A stretch of 64,000 nt of DNA from Gari tellinella (GCA_922989275.2 OV277857.1:6696001-6760000), one strand, 5' to 3'; positions 43,381-54,448 are shown, counted from the stretch's first letter. A program made the numbers and translations. The notes: generated by a model from the sequence alone, not told the origin.

Positions 43381-44249
43381 AGAGCCAATAGGCAAAACAT
43401 GTTTATACTGTGGAAAATGTAATGCAGTGAGTTAGGGTCAATTATGTACAAAGAAGGGAAATTCATTACAAGCGGAATGCAATCATTTTAGGAAACAGCA
43501 GGTTTTGTGATATTGACTACAAGCAGGTGGAAAACTACGTATTATCATCAAATATCTTGCGACGACAATTTATATGGGTATTATAATGGATTCTTTTTGT
43601 ATAAGAACGAAGTCAACGTAAATACTTGGAAATAATTTGCTACGAAAACAAAGCTGTCTTAGTAGGAATACAAATCTATTTAAATACCCATATGATTTTT
43701 CGTAGCAAATCAATTGGGCCCGAGTAGTTTATGTAATAGGAGTCGGCGTCTGATCTTTCTCCGAATGTTTGCATTAGGAACTATTTATTTAAGCAGAAAG
43801 GTGTGTATAGGGAAATAGTTTTTTTCAACTGTAGTAAGTGTATGATCGTAAAAGGAATCGCTGATAAAACTGAAATGGAAGGGCAATGGACTTTATGCAT
43901 GGACGGGTAATCTATTTCGACCTCCCCTAAGATATATTTCCATACACCTGTTAACCCCTATCTTCCCATAGTATCGTCTGCTTCACATTATTGTCGTCTA
44001 CAATCATTTTCTTATCGTATAGATCTATGTTTGATTTTACGAAACATAGATTTTAATTTCATACATTTTTGAATTTTTATTGGACGGCGTCACGGCGAGT
44101 AACATGTACTCTACGTCTGGTCTGGGTCTCAACTATTTTAAGAGGCTAGTCATAACAGATATAATCACCTACCTTCCTCTTCCTCACTCAACGGGCGAAA
44201 TCTTGATAAACAGTTGCGCACAATTTCGATCCGAATAAATGAGGTACAG

Positions 44250-44470
44250 AGTTACTGTGGATTTATAAGACGTTATTATTTCCTGTTTAAACAAAATCGA
44301 AACGCAACCGTATTTCAATGAAATGCAGAAAATGAAAAGTTGTTAATTATTCTGTTTTCATTTTTATCTGAGTGTCGTACAGTTGGATCAGGATCCAAAC
44401 TGTTTGCAATGAAAATACAAGTTAAAGCGTAAACGTGCTTATTGTGAAAAATAACGTATTCTCTACTGGA
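44250..44470 (-). mobile_element. Family A MITE, old copy with deleted hairpin tip, left arm
   Basis: TATAAGACGTTATTATTTCC, ATCTGAGTGTCGTACAGTT, GGATCAGGATCCAAACTG (only the stem base remains), AGCGTAAACGTGCTTATTG, ATTCTCTACTGG. The counterpart at 61543-61766 has the same tip deletion. Confidence 0.65.
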
Positions 44471-44749
44471 CTAGAACGAAAATGCAGAAAATGTGTTGCC
44501 GACGAAAGAGTTCGCAAACAATTTACGTTGGGTTGATCCTTTCACTACCCCGGCGTTATCAATTTTAAACAATTGCGTATAGTTTAATTTCTCAAATTTA
44601 GAATTTAGGTATTTTGATTGAAGAAATATTGAAATCAGTGTTAAATACTTTGGACCAAGATCAGACGCCGCTACGATCGAATATTTGTGCAACGATTACA
44701 AACAGTTTGAATGCATGTCGAAAGCCCAATACCATGGTCCAAAGTTATA

Positions 44750-44875
44750 AAGAAGTTGAAATAAGTCTGAATAAGTTTTCAACCATTTGATTGGTAATAT
44801 TTGAGCCTAGGTTCAAATATGACCAATCAAATACTCGAGAATGACTTTAGACTCAACTCAAACTTTGTAAAACCT
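44750..44875. repeat. Imperfect foldback, left arm
   Basis: AAGTTGAAATAAGTCTGAAT, CATTTGATTGGTAATATTTG, AGCCTAGGTTCAAATATGAC, CAATCAAAT, then GACTCAACTCAAACTTTG. The same palindrome is at about 61160-61285 in the right arm. Confidence 0.75.
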
Positions 44876-45951
44876 GTGGACCAGGGCGACTTTTCTGTAT
44901 CTGTGCAGTTTTAAACTCCGAAAATATAGATAAACCATCATTAGAACGTGTTGCAGACTAGACATTTGCAAACTACACCCTTAACGTGCTAACGGTCGAT
45001 TGGCTTTTCACATGCAGTAATGCTTGCACCGCCATAGGGAACTTAAGTTAATATTTCAAAATGGTTGGATCGAGACAAGATAGTCGCACAACGCAGCATC
45101 TGATCAGGACCGAAGCTGGTTGAAACGGTAAAATTTCTAGAGATGTATCAGTGCCCGTTTCACAAATTCGTAACCCTTTCATGATCAAATTTATCGTGAG
45201 GTTTTTACCCTTCACCACCCCATGTTGTCTCTTTCAAAATTGTTGTATGTAAAACATGTATCGTTTCAAAGTTAGATTTAAGGCAGTATAACTGACGTTA
45301 TTTCAATACAAGTTATGGCATCTCTACACAATCAGTATGGAACTATTCAATGCAGCCTTATCACATTTAACAGATGAAATTATTTCCCGAGGGGCATTTT
45401 CATATTTACTTAGATCGACTTTAAATAGCATTTTACCCGTTCATTGCCACCTTTTATCCATAATTAGAAATACCACCTTGCTTTTTCAATTGAAGATTTT
45501 AAACGCATTTTAATACACCTTTTGTATTAGTGTGTTTCTGTTTTGATCCTGGTCACATGTCCTGTAAACCAATTGATCTAGTTTCAATTTCTGTGTTAAT
45601 AGCAGTGACGTCATGCCAAATCAGAGAAAGGTATGGATGTATTTCTTTTGCAGCTGTCTACATTTTCAGATAAAAACTAATATAGAGCTCCAATCTAAAT
45701 GTTGTAATATATCAATAAGAGGGCACCATAATTTAAAATAATATACTGCGAAAGCACGATATGTAACAATTATCGACTGTAAAGCTTTACAAAACTAATT
45801 AAGCTGCATATGTTTTTCAAATAATGCCATCAATGTATCAAACAGGTTGGAATCAAATAAGACGCCGAGTCTCAACTGAATCCAATTAGAGCACGTGTCC
45901 CTTATTCACCTGTAGGTCACAAAAAGCTACAAGTAAGTTATAGTACTACAT

Positions 45952-46155
45952 GTACCTTGACCTGAGAGTTAAAATAAAAACTATTAAACTGATAAGATCA
46001 TATACAATGTACCTTTAGCATGCAATGCAACTACATGTATATATGTGTTTCAATGTAGTAAAAAATAGTTGTATAGGCAAGCTTAGGGAACATAGTATAT
46101 GATCGTAATTTTAATAGTATATTTAAATATTAGTTCAACGCTCAGGTCAAGGGAA
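45952..46155. mobile_element. Palindromic MITE present only in the left arm
   Basis: CCTTGACCTGAGAGTTAAAA at the left and the inverted AACGCTCAGGTCAAGG at the right, with AAGATCATATAC and GTATATGATCG further in. The right arm of the duplication has no such sequence between 56505 and 56570. Confidence 0.65.
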
Positions 46156-46256
46156 GAAACGTGTGATATTTAAATGTAACAGTGCTATAACTAATTGTCC
46201 CTGAAACGTCAAATGGGACATACCAGTTTCCAATTATTTACTGTTCAACTTTACTC

Positions 46257-46484
46257 TTTACCCATTTATACCCAGTTGACTCTTCCATGTTTATATATTT
46301 GATGAGTCCATTTTTATCAAAGGGATGCCTAGTCAAAATTTTCATTTTCATTTTGTTTAATATTGAAATTCCTATCAGCAAACAGTGTAGATTCTGATCA
46401 GATGCCGCATAATGCAGCGTCTGATCAGAGTCTATACTGTTTGCCAATGTCCCATATATGGGATCGTGGGCACACATGGGTTAA
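46257..46484 (-). mobile_element. Family B MITE, left arm only
   Basis: TTTACCCATTTATACCCAG to CACACATGGGTTAA with CCCATATATGGG inside; the reverse of 38922-39150. Hairpin about 46381-46444 has tip GATGCCGCATAATGCAGCGT. Confidence 0.8.
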
Positions 46485-46578
46485 TGGTGAAATTTACTGT
46501 GTATTTCAACAATGTAGACACTGTTTAGAGAACTCCTGAACTTACATGTTGCTGTGTTTAAATGTGTTGATAAAGCTA

Positions 46579-46774
46579 TAGTCGATCTTCGATTTCTCGA
46601 ATTCGCTCAACACGATTTGTTCCGTATTGCTATAGTTTAATGCCATTATTGTGACGTCGCTTAAATCGAACACATCTGTATTTCAAATTTAAAACGTGAC
46701 TTAGTAACGTTTTTACTTTGAAATAAGGATATATATCGACTAAAGTGAGTTCGAGATAACAATGTTTAAGTGTA
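46579..46774. mobile_element. Family G MITE, diverged
   Basis: TAGTCGATCTTCGATTTCTC to CGAGATAACAATGTTTAAGTG. Hairpin CTGTATTTCAAATTTAAAAC, GTGACTTAGTAAC, GTTTTTACTTTGAAATAAGG. Confidence 0.75.
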
Positions 46775-46916
46775 TTGTATAATACATATTAAAGTCGACA
46801 AAATCACAATATCATTTGCAATTATATTGTTATATAAAATTGATTTTATTAGTTATTTTGTCTATGAGTTATTTTCGTTGCCACTTTTGCTGCAAATCTA
46901 TATAACACTTAAATAT

Positions 46917-46984
46917 GCAAACAGTTTGCATCCAGATCAGACGCCGCGTGACGCGGCGTCTGATCTGGATACAGACTATTTGAC
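46917..46984. repeat. Core hairpin at an orthologous site in both arms
   Basis: CAAACAGTTTGCATCCAGAT, tip CCGCGTGACGCGG, complement to GACTATTTG, followed by ACACTCATATAAATGCCC. The right-arm partner is 56427-56490. Family C-type flanks (TTTAAGTATAACTGAC, AAAAGCAGACC) follow. Confidence 0.75.
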
Positions 46985-47079
46985 ACTCATATAAATGCCC
47001 TTTTAAGTATAACTGACATAAAAAATAAATTTTTAAATAAAAAGCAGACCAATCATGTACGTTTGCAAGCACGCGATGT

Positions 47080-47323
47080 TACAGTGGAGAATCTGTTATT
47101 CTTTCCCGTTTAAACGCAAACGTACGCAAAGCACTAAAACGTAGAAAAGAACAACTTTTGGACAATTCTGATAATTCGTGTTTATCTTGGTGGCAAACAG
47201 TTTGGAGCCTGATCAGACGCCGGGTTACCCGGCGTCTGATCTGGCTCCAAACTGTTTGCACTGCAAATAATAGTTTTAGCGTAAACGCGTTTATTGGGAA
47301 AGAATAACAGATTCGACACTGTA
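47080..47323 (-). mobile_element. Family A MITE, left arm only, with known empty site
   Basis: GATGT-TA, the element, then TA-TGACAGT. The other arm reads GATGTTATGACAC at the matching place (near 56332). This pair shows directly that the target is TA and duplicated. Hairpin about 47195-47260. Confidence 0.95.
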
Positions 47324-47909
47324 TGACAGTGAATGTGTCACAATGGCAGTGAAATGATTATTTTTTTATTTAAAAAAAAAAAAAGTTATTAAAAATTCGG
47401 TAAAGCAAACAAGTAGTTTGCAATTTTATCGACTTCTGGCCTAGATCGGTCAATCAGAGTGGACTATTACTAATTCATTCTCATAAGAAAACGCTATCAG
47501 CACAATATCGTTAATTAGATTTCGGAATTTAACCGCTTCGTGCCCGAAACAGTTCATGCCAATATTGCAAAATATACAACGATAACGACTAAACAATATA
47601 TTTGAAACATTTTTTAAAACTTTAAGCTCGTTATCTAGTTGTCACTAGCAAATAGTTTCGTCTAAAATGCTTTTAGATCTAATACATTTCCACTTTCTTA
47701 CAGAAAAAGAATAAACGAACGTCACATCTTTGGGTCCGGATGAAACATCCAGTTACTCTAAGTCTCATCTGGATCTTAACCTTTCACAGTCATGACCAAT
47801 TAGCCCCTAGCATACTAAATGTTGGACATTTCTTTTTAATTCAAACAAGAGTAATTAAAGAACAAATGATCAGACGAAGTGCTAAATCAAGCTTTATTTT
47901 AAAACCACA

Positions 47910-47965
47910 TACAGTGGAGAAGACGTTTATTTTCTTTCTTATCAAAATGTACTCTTAAAAGCATG
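47910..47965. mobile_element. Family A-like end
   Basis: TACAGTGGAGAAGACGTTTA and TTTTCTTTC resemble an A terminal repeat; nothing further matches. Confidence 0.4.
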
Positions 47966-48024
47966 TATCCCAAAATCTCTTTATGCATTGTTTTAGGCAA
48001 ATTCGACAACTAGGGGCTATAAGG

Positions 48025-48274
48025 TACAGTGGAGAATACGTTATTCTTTCCCGTTTAAACGCAAACGTACGCAAACGCAAAGCACTAAAACCTAGAAATG
48101 TTCAATTTTTTGACAATTCTGATAGTTCATGTTTATATTGGTGGCAAACAGTTTGGAGCCTGATCAGAGGCCGGGTTACCCGGCGTCTGATCTGGATCCA
48201 AACTGTTTGCATCGGAAATAATAGATTTTACGTAAACGCGTTTATTGGAAAAGAATAACGTTTTCTCCACTGTA
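48025..48274 (-). mobile_element. Family A MITE, full length
   Basis: TA-bounded; TACAGTGGAGAATACGTTAT to CGTTTTCTCCACTGTA. It is the most diverged of the near-complete copies (CATCGGAAATAATAG, TTTTACGTAAACGCG). Hairpin about 48145-48212. Confidence 0.9.
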
Positions 48275-48689
48275 TAAAGCTTCCCAACATGAACATCCGA
48301 TTGCCATACCGGGATTCAACCCCACAGCGATGAGGAGCTAAGTGATGTCATTCACAGTGACTATAAAAATAGTCCACGGAGGCATGAAAACAATATTGAA
48401 GCAGACCACCAACATCGCTGAGGCAAAGTTAAAATTCAATGACCTATTTACAGAAGTATGATTTTTATTAAAAACAAATTCCCTGGGGATATTGTCACAC
48501 ATTTTATGCATGTAAAGCATTATTCACCGTTTCCTATCTATTTACCCATCAACATTAATGTATTTTCTCAATTAAAGGGATAATGAAACAAAATTCAAAC
48601 AAAATTTGAACTAGCAGTAGATAAGAAAAATGGACCATTAGACAAGTCTAGTCCCTTGGTGTCTAACAAAAGATAAAACATGATAATAA

Positions 48690-48887
48690 TACAGTCGAAA
48701 ATAGATACATCGAACTCGCGTTAGTTCGAAAATACCCCTATTTCAAAGTCAAAACGTGGCTAAGCCACGTTTTAACTTTGAAACTTGGGTATGTTCGACT
48801 TTAGTAAGATAGATTTATCGAACTTAAACTCATGAAATACTGGTAATGTCGATATAAGCGGGTTTGAAGTGTCGAATTTCGAATGTA
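48690..48887. mobile_element. Family G MITE, diverged
   Basis: TACAGTCGAAAATAGATACA to GAATTTCGAATGTA. Strong hairpin: CCTATTTCAAAGTCAAAACG, TGGCTAAGCCA and complement. Confidence 0.8.
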
Positions 48888-49375
48888 CCATATGAACTAC
48901 ATGTACTGCATATTATTTGGAATAGATTTCAGTGAGTTAACACTTTGCCTGGTGATCGCTACTTGAACTAGTTAGTATTTACACAAACAGTGTTGATTCA
49001 GAACAAACGCATCGTAAAGCGGCGTCTGATCTGGGATAAAGCTGTTTGACACTCGTGTTTTGTTTCTTCATTTCAGAATTGTAGACATCTGAAATTTAGA
49101 TTTTCAGACGACACTTTCAAAGCAGACGTCATAATTTTGAGCTGATAATGTCAACGTTTTTCCGATATCAATTCTCTTGAGGAAAATCAAGGTACGCTCA
49201 TGTATTCCATCCACTTACATTTTATCCGCCATATAATGGTGATTTTAGAAATTGTCGACAATTCCATGTCAAATTCAATTTTTGCTGAAATGCTGACTGA
49301 GGAAGTATTCATAGAGTATCCAACGGACCTGGCAGAAGCCGAGGAGCTCAGCGTCTGATATCGATTCAAACTATG

Positions 49376-49630
49376 TACAGTGGAGAATCTGTTATTATTT
49401 CCCAATAAACGCTTTTACGCTAAAACTATTTTTCGCAGTGCAAACAGTTTGGAGCGAGATCAGACGCCGGGTAACCCGGCGTCTGATCAGGCTCCAAACT
49501 GTTTGCCACCAAGATAAACAAGAAATATCAGAATTGTCCAAAGGTTGTTCTTTTCTACGTTTTAAAATAGCGCTTTGCGTTTGCGTACGCTTGCGTTTAA
49601 ACGAGAAAGAATAACAGATTCTCCACTGTA
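49376..49630 (+). mobile_element. Family A MITE, nested in hairpin-bearing DNA
   Basis: TA-bounded, full length, with a five-base insertion (TTTTAAAATAGCGCT). Flanks read GCGTCTGATATCGATTC on the left and GGATCCAGATCAGAATCC on the right, so it landed in an older core-hairpin copy. Confidence 0.9.
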
Positions 49631-49915
49631 TGGATCCAGATCAGAATCCGCATTACGCAAATGTCTTCAATAGTTGAATGGTTAAGTGTTTGTGGATATT
49701 GGCAATCCATTTTAACCACTTAAATTACTGAAGTAATATTTGACTATTTGGCATTGTGCAAACCACACAGGTACGATAAAAAAAAGAAATTGAATGTTAG
49801 ATAATATAACAATGATTCCGTGCAATGGTTATTAAAACTGGTGCTGTTAGTAACCCTCATCGACCCGGAATCATTTAACGGCAACAAACCCATAATTTAA
49901 AAGACAGGTGACAGT

Positions 49916-50040
49916 GTATTCCTTTCATGATTAAATTTATCGTGAAAGTTTTACCCCTTCACTGCCATATTGTCGTCTGCTTCAATATTGTTGTTTGCAA
50001 TATCGTTTCCAAGTTAGATTTAAGCCAGTAATATGTATTT
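49916..50040 (-). mobile_element. Family C MITE, half copy
   Basis: TTCCTTTCATGATTAAATTT, TTTTACCCCTTCACTGCC, TTGTCGTCTGCTTC and AAGTTAGATTTAAGCCAGTA. It stops before the hairpin. Confidence 0.6.
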
Positions 50041-50126
50041 AGGCTTTGCCTATGGACGGAAAAAAGCAAAATTGTACTAATGAAAACGGAAAAGATCTAT
50101 CTCCAGTGTGTGATCAGCGCTCTTGA

Positions 50127-50208
50127 ATCAGTTCGTTGTGTATTCCAGATCATACTCGAGGCTACGCCTCTCGTGACTGAGATCTGGATTACACAACCGA
50201 CTCGAACT
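50127..50208. repeat. Short foldback with GC-rich tip
   Basis: TTCGTTGTGTATTCCAGATC, tip CTCGAGGCTACGCCTC, GATCTGGATTACACAAC. Both-strand open frames at 50080-50291 are translations of the arms. Confidence 0.7.
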
Positions 50209-50384
50209 TTTATAAACCTAAATTGTTTGGGACAAAATCTAGATCTATATGTTGTTACCCAATAATCAAATAGATATATAAGTGTATACAATGTTAAAAG
50301 TTAAAACTCCTCCGTACAGCTATATTATCAGGGCTGCCATTTCTCCGGATTTTTCCTAAATTTCCGGATTTTCCCCCAGGTTAT

Positions 50385-50490
50385 GGTAGCTTAAAGCACG
50401 CTGAAAGTAAAGCTTTACTTCCAGTCTGCTTTAAGTAGTCGCATGCCAACAAAACTAGAAATCGGCTAATGGGTAATTAGGTACAATTCG
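50385..50490. mobile_element. Family F MITE, tip deleted
   Basis: TGGTAGCTTAAAGCACGCTG, AAAGTAAAGCTTTACTTCCA, GTCTGCTTTAAGTAGTCGCA. The stem closes directly at AGTAAAGCTTTACT, so the usual GCCTTAAGGC tip is gone. Confidence 0.7.
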
Positions 50491-51826
50491 TAAAATCGCG
50501 CTTGAAAAATGCATACATGTATTTGGAAATCTTAGGTTTTTTCATTTCAACCAAGTTATTAGATGGCAGTCCTGTATTATAATGCAATCTGAAACTATTT
50601 TTGGAAGTCATATGACCACCAATAATGACGTCATTATTTATATTGATGACGTGTTGGTAAATCCGTTATTATTATCGGTTCGATTGAGAAGTAGCTTTTT
50701 GCAAATAACGTTCATTTTTAGCGTTAAAGGAAAACGGACAGCTGATGACAATATGGTCTTAGATCCTAGATTTTATCCTAAAAGCAACATTCATGAAGGT
50801 CCTGCAATTATTACTCATCGATAAGGTACGAAAAAGATCGATTTACTGCATACAGGTAAGCTATCGCTAATTGGAACGGGCGCCGCCATATTGGCAATGC
50901 TATCATTCGGAACCCTCGATTTTTATCCATTTTGTGACGACACAAAGGCCTAAACGCTGATTGGATCTTTCACTCAACCATTGTAACTTGGACGGACATT
51001 TCACACTTCGTCAGTAAGGGTAACGGCAAGCTTAATTCAAGGTCGCATACAGTTAAAAAAAAAGATAATAGATAGATGGTATATTCATATTGATTATGAT
51101 GAACTTGAAAGGTCGTGTAGATCCAGAAACGATCAGAAGCTATCGTTAATCGGCTTAGAGAAATGTCCGTTCCAATTCCCAGCTATAGAATCTGGGAAAA
51201 CAATGCTGCGAAATGGCTAACAGTAGAGTATGGCGACATCCATAATACCTTGATTTATGTTTATAATAATAGATCTAGATCTACAATAAAAAAAAATCTG
51301 ATAATCAGTGCGATATTGTGCTGATCTAGACCTAAATGTTGAACTGGCTTAGATCTACCAACTCGTTTACAAATCAGCATTTTCTAGCTGGTTCGTCTCT
51401 GTTTAGGAATTCAACGCTACAGAAATTCTTAATGAAAAAAGTCTCATTACTAGATCTACATATTGTACGGGTAGATCTAGATCGGGTTTTTCTTTCTAAA
51501 TTTAATCATCGCGATTCTCTAGATCCCGATCTGATAGAGCGATCTTACTTGAGTCCAAATCCGATTTTGATTGGATCTAGTTTTATCGTTCTTATTTCTG
51601 GGTGTAGTTTGACACTCGTCATTTCTGTAGAAAAAAATTCAAACAACTTTTAGATAGGCCTAAATGAATTTTAATTTAAGATTTAAATTCGAGTTTTATG
51701 GTAGACTCTAGCCTTTTTAAAAAAGCAGCATACACATCTAGATCAATACAAAACCACAAGAGCTAGAAGTGGCCAATATTCTTTTTTTTTTTTTTTTTTA
51801 AAGATCTTGGCTTTTTTGTTTTGATG
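50491..51826. other. Unassigned; rich in AGATCTAGATC motifs
   Basis: No window family found. Between 51255 and 51745 the motif TAGATCTA or its half sites recurs at least eight times. A 105-codon plus-strand frame (51336-51653) covers this simple-sequence area, so I do not trust it as a gene. GCGCCGCCATATTGGC at about 50880 resembles a YY1 site on the minus strand. Confidence 0.35.
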
Positions 51827-52037
51827 TAACCCTTTCCCCCATAAATACGCCTTTTAACGCCTTTAATTAATTCCTTCATATACTGAAGAAAATAGTTTAA
51901 ATATCATACTGTCACAAATAAAAATCATAAGAAATATTTTCAATATTTTAGCAGATAAAAGCTTAAAGCAGGCTGAAAGTATTTTCAACCTGTTTTAAGT
52001 GGTCACATATTTTCAGAAGTAGAAACAGGGTAAAAGG
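51827..52037. mobile_element. Family F MITE, tip deleted
   Basis: AACCCTTTCCCCCATAAATA, ACGCCTTTTAACGCC, AGCTTAAAGCAGGCTGAAAG and TATTTTCAACCTGTTTTAAG, ending AACAGGGTAAAAGG. Only the base of the stem remains. Confidence 0.75.
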
Positions 52038-52591
52038 CTCGTGGCGTGTAATCGCATATTTAAGTAGCCAACTTGCTAGCCTGTGTTTGAAATCACAACC
52101 CTGTTTGACAAGTGCGGCTAATTAGATTACGTAATATGGATATTTATGCCCTGCAGGCCCCTAAAGCTTCTTACTTCTTCACAGAGGGGGTCTTAGGCAG
52201 AAAGGGGTTGTGTGTAATTATTTCCGGTCCATATCGTACAATTTGCAAGGCAGCTTGATTGATTAGTGGTTGATGATGAATGTCAGCATAAAATGCGATC
52301 TAGATCAAAGCCGCCTGCTGAAATATGTCCTGAATCTGTTTCGATTATGATTTTCATAGATCTTTATATAAGCTCAAGATATATAACGATAAGTAAAAAA
52401 CGACATTAATACAATAAATGAGCACTCGGATCACGTTATCTAGAGCGTTCAGTTTTGACCCAGATCAGAATATCAAATACTTTGTTCAGCAGACAATTAA
52501 TCAGTGGATCTTAATCAGACATTGCCAGTCTCAATTGCTAGATGATAAATTGATATTCCACATTTGTCATGTCAATGACTGTGCAAAAAGT

Positions 52592-52640
52592 TCAGCAACA
52601 GTTTGGATCCAACTGAGATATTGAGAAACTCTGTGATTGA
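52592..52640. repeat. Direct repeat, unit 1
   Basis: TCAGCAACAGTTTGGATCCA followed by GAGATATTGAGAAACTCTG. An almost identical unit is at 52758-52806, 166 bases further on. Confidence 0.9.
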
Positions 52641-52757
52641 AAATCCAAACTAAGGTTTGAATGTATTGAAAAGCTCATTGAAGAAACTTTTATCCGTACG
52701 AGAGACTGACAAACAGTTAGGACCCAGATCGGAATCAAAACTGACTGTACTTAAAGG

Positions 52758-52806
52758 TCAGCAACAGTTTGGATCCAAATGAGATATTGAGAAACTCTGT
52801 GATTGA
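52758..52806. repeat. Direct repeat, unit 2
   Basis: Second unit; one difference in about 48 bases (ATCCAAATGAG for ATCCAACTGAG). It includes a core-hairpin left arm (CAACAGTTTGGATCC) but no tip. Confidence 0.9.
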
Positions 52807-53395
52807 GACCTGGATGTACGAAAGTTCCCGGATGTTGCGATACTGAGAATAAATGGTCTATTTTCTAAAAAGGTATGTCCGATTGAGGACCAGAACCGAT
52901 GTTAAACGTCACGGAAAATTCATAACAGACCAGAAAAATAATTTGATCCCCCTTATTTTATTAAATAAAAACGTAATACCTCATCCGTTTTGAACTGGAT
53001 GCAGAGCCAGTGTATAGCCATATGGCTATACACTGTCTCTGACTGGATGTTATAAAAATCGGCACATGTATTATCGTCTTTATCTGCTCGTGTTTTAGTC
53101 GTAGCCCCGTAAAAAACCGAAGATATCCTGGAGCCGATGTTTATGATTAATATTTACGGAAATATTAACAGATAAGACTAAATATATCGGAGAATTTGTT
53201 TTCGAAAGTCACAGGGCTTCGATGCCTTTATTCACAACCAGTATGCAAATATTATCAAGAGTATCCGTGCCCGATTCCGGTGTCCTATGATAGTTGCCTG
53301 ATATACTCTACCTCAAGTATGGCTGGATTAAGCACTAATAGCTCGAAATGTTGATGGTTCTGCTATGCACTCATTGTCACCAAGACACCCAATCG
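52807..53395. other. No recognised family; one short palindrome
   Basis: GCCAGTGTATAGCCATATGG with its complement (about 53008-53041) is the only structure seen. No gene is supported. Confidence 0.35.
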
Positions 53396-53620
53396 TCATT
53401 TCATTTGTTCTTCAGCAAGTATTAACCTCCTTTGTAGGCATTTATACACAAGTATTGCAGTCGCAAATTCGTCCGGCGAATGCGCTTTCTCTTCGCCCGA
53501 CCCGTCGTAGTCTCTGTCTTCTAATATTACATTCTCTGGTAATGTAGGATCGAAATCGTAACACTGAAGTTCTAAAGTGTTTTTACCTTCCTCCACATGC
53601 CCAATTTTTCTCAGTATTTC
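53396..53620 (-). CDS. Possible coding exon, unknown protein
   Basis: A minus-strand frame reads VEEGKNTLELQCYDFDPTLP, ENVILEDRDYDGSGEEKAHS, PDEFATAILVYKCLQRRLIL and AEEQMK, then a stop. It is acidic, hydrophilic and protein-like, uses CpG-rich codons unlike its surroundings, and is free of repeats. There is no in-frame ATG; the frame opens just after a TAA near 53620, so it would have to be an internal exon or start elsewhere. No strong pyrimidine tract precedes it. I do not recognise the family. Chance ORFs of this length occur in the window, so this stays tentative. Confidence 0.35.
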   Translation of the reverse strand, partial: EILRKIGHVEEGKNTLELQCYDFDPTLPENVILEDRDYDGSGEEKAHSPDEFATAILVYKCLQRRLILAEEQMK

Positions 53621-53659
53621 AGTTTATTAATGTTATCGATGTAAATTCCGCGCACTCTA

Positions 53660-53780
53660 CGGCATTCCCGGTTAGACTCGCTATAACCGGAAGGTTGCGG
53701 AAGGCCTTAGTTACGTCACACAGGTAAACAAAATGGCGGCCCCCATGGTCGCTTGCACAGTCATATATCACAAAGTTTAA
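53660..53780. promoter_or_regulatory. CpG-rich promoter-like patch
   Basis: In a CpG-rich block lie ACCGGAAG and GCGGAAGG (ETS-like), TTACGTCAC (CRE-like) and AAAATGGCGGC (matches the YY1 motif). Such a combination is common in short housekeeping promoters. It sits about 60 bases upstream of the possible minus-strand exon, so it could be its promoter or be bidirectional. CAGGTAAAC here also fits a splice donor on the plus strand. A related CRE plus GCCCCCATG block at 54060-54110 raises the alternative that this is part of a repeat. Confidence 0.4.
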
Positions 53781-53946
53781 ACGGCTCTAACTACTTCATT
53801 TTTTATTATTTTTCAAAATTTCAAAGGCAGAATGCGATTTTTTTTCAATATCTTTCATTTAAAAGATATTTATCACCAGCTGTCCATTTCCCTGGTATGA
53901 ATTGAACTGTTTGAAATTTTGTCATTTTGGAGGAAATCAGTACAAG

Positions 53947-53977
53947 CATGGAGAAAGGACATTGTCCTTTCTCCATG
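53947..53977. repeat. Short perfect hairpin
   Basis: CATGGAGAAAGGACA is followed by its complement TGTCCTTTCTCCATG after one base. Confidence 0.8.
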
Positions 53978-54227
53978 GTACAAGTGAGTGTTGTGGGTTA
54001 TTCATTCTTAAACTGGTTTAAAAATATCACCGAAATCGGGAATTCCGAAACGTCACGCACAACTCTTCGTAAAAGCCGTGACGTCATCATCCAAGATGTC
54101 AGCCCCCATGTTTTGTAGTTGCCTAGTTTTGAGGAAATAATTCACGCGCAAATCAAACACTTTTCAAAGTCTGTCGGTGATTGAATAGAATTGGAATACC
54201 TTTGATTTTATCACGCATTACTTAAGA

Positions 54228-54255
54228 ACGGAAAAAAGGCAAGCCTTTTTTCCGT
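54228..54255. repeat. Short perfect hairpin
   Basis: ACGGAAAAAAGGC, two bases, GCCTTTTTTCCGT. It abuts the family C half that follows. Confidence 0.8.
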
Positions 54256-54375
54256 ATAACTGACGTAATTTCATAACAAGTGGCAAACCGTTTTGATCCT
54301 GATCAGACGCCGCGGATCAAAACTATTTGTAATTTATGCGTTTTCTGACGTCATTGAGAGTGAAAAGGTTAATGC
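54256..54375 (-). mobile_element. Family C MITE half with deleted hairpin tip
   Basis: ATAACTGACGTAATTTCATA, AGTGGCAAACCGTTTTGATC, CTGATCAGACGCCGCGG then straight to ATCAAAACTATTTG, GACGTCATTGAGAGTG and AAAAGGTTAA. The right stem arm is lost. Confidence 0.7.
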
Positions 54376-54448
54376 TTGACAACAGTAGCATAGAAAGCGC
54401 ATAACACTTTCTACACTTCCGTTATACTGCATAAAAGTATTACCTGTT

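Larger units (their letters stand above)
42044..47690 (+). repeat. Large inverted duplication, left arm
   Basis: The sequence from CAATCTTAGCTCAAACTGTG onward is the reverse complement of the right end of the window and stays collinear, with gaps, to about 47690. Matching anchors in order: ORF at 42384-42650, MITEs at 42959 and 43131, unique DNA 43381-44100, foldback near 44750-44875, 45170-45312, 45330-45930, 46917-47079 and 47330-47690. In a 180-base sample (about 44880-45060) I count about four differences. Two arm-specific blocks are 45931-46916 and the MITE 47080-47323. Homology appears to continue beyond the window edge. Confidence 0.92.

Noticed and set aside
51336..51653. 105-codon plus-strand frame
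   Set aside because: It covers the AGATCTAGATC-rich simple sequence; leucine- and serine-rich product with no motif.
53733..53780. Small ORF starting at ATGGCGGCCCCCATGG
   Set aside because: Only 15 codons to a stop; ATGGCGGC is better explained as a YY1-like motif or part of a repeat.
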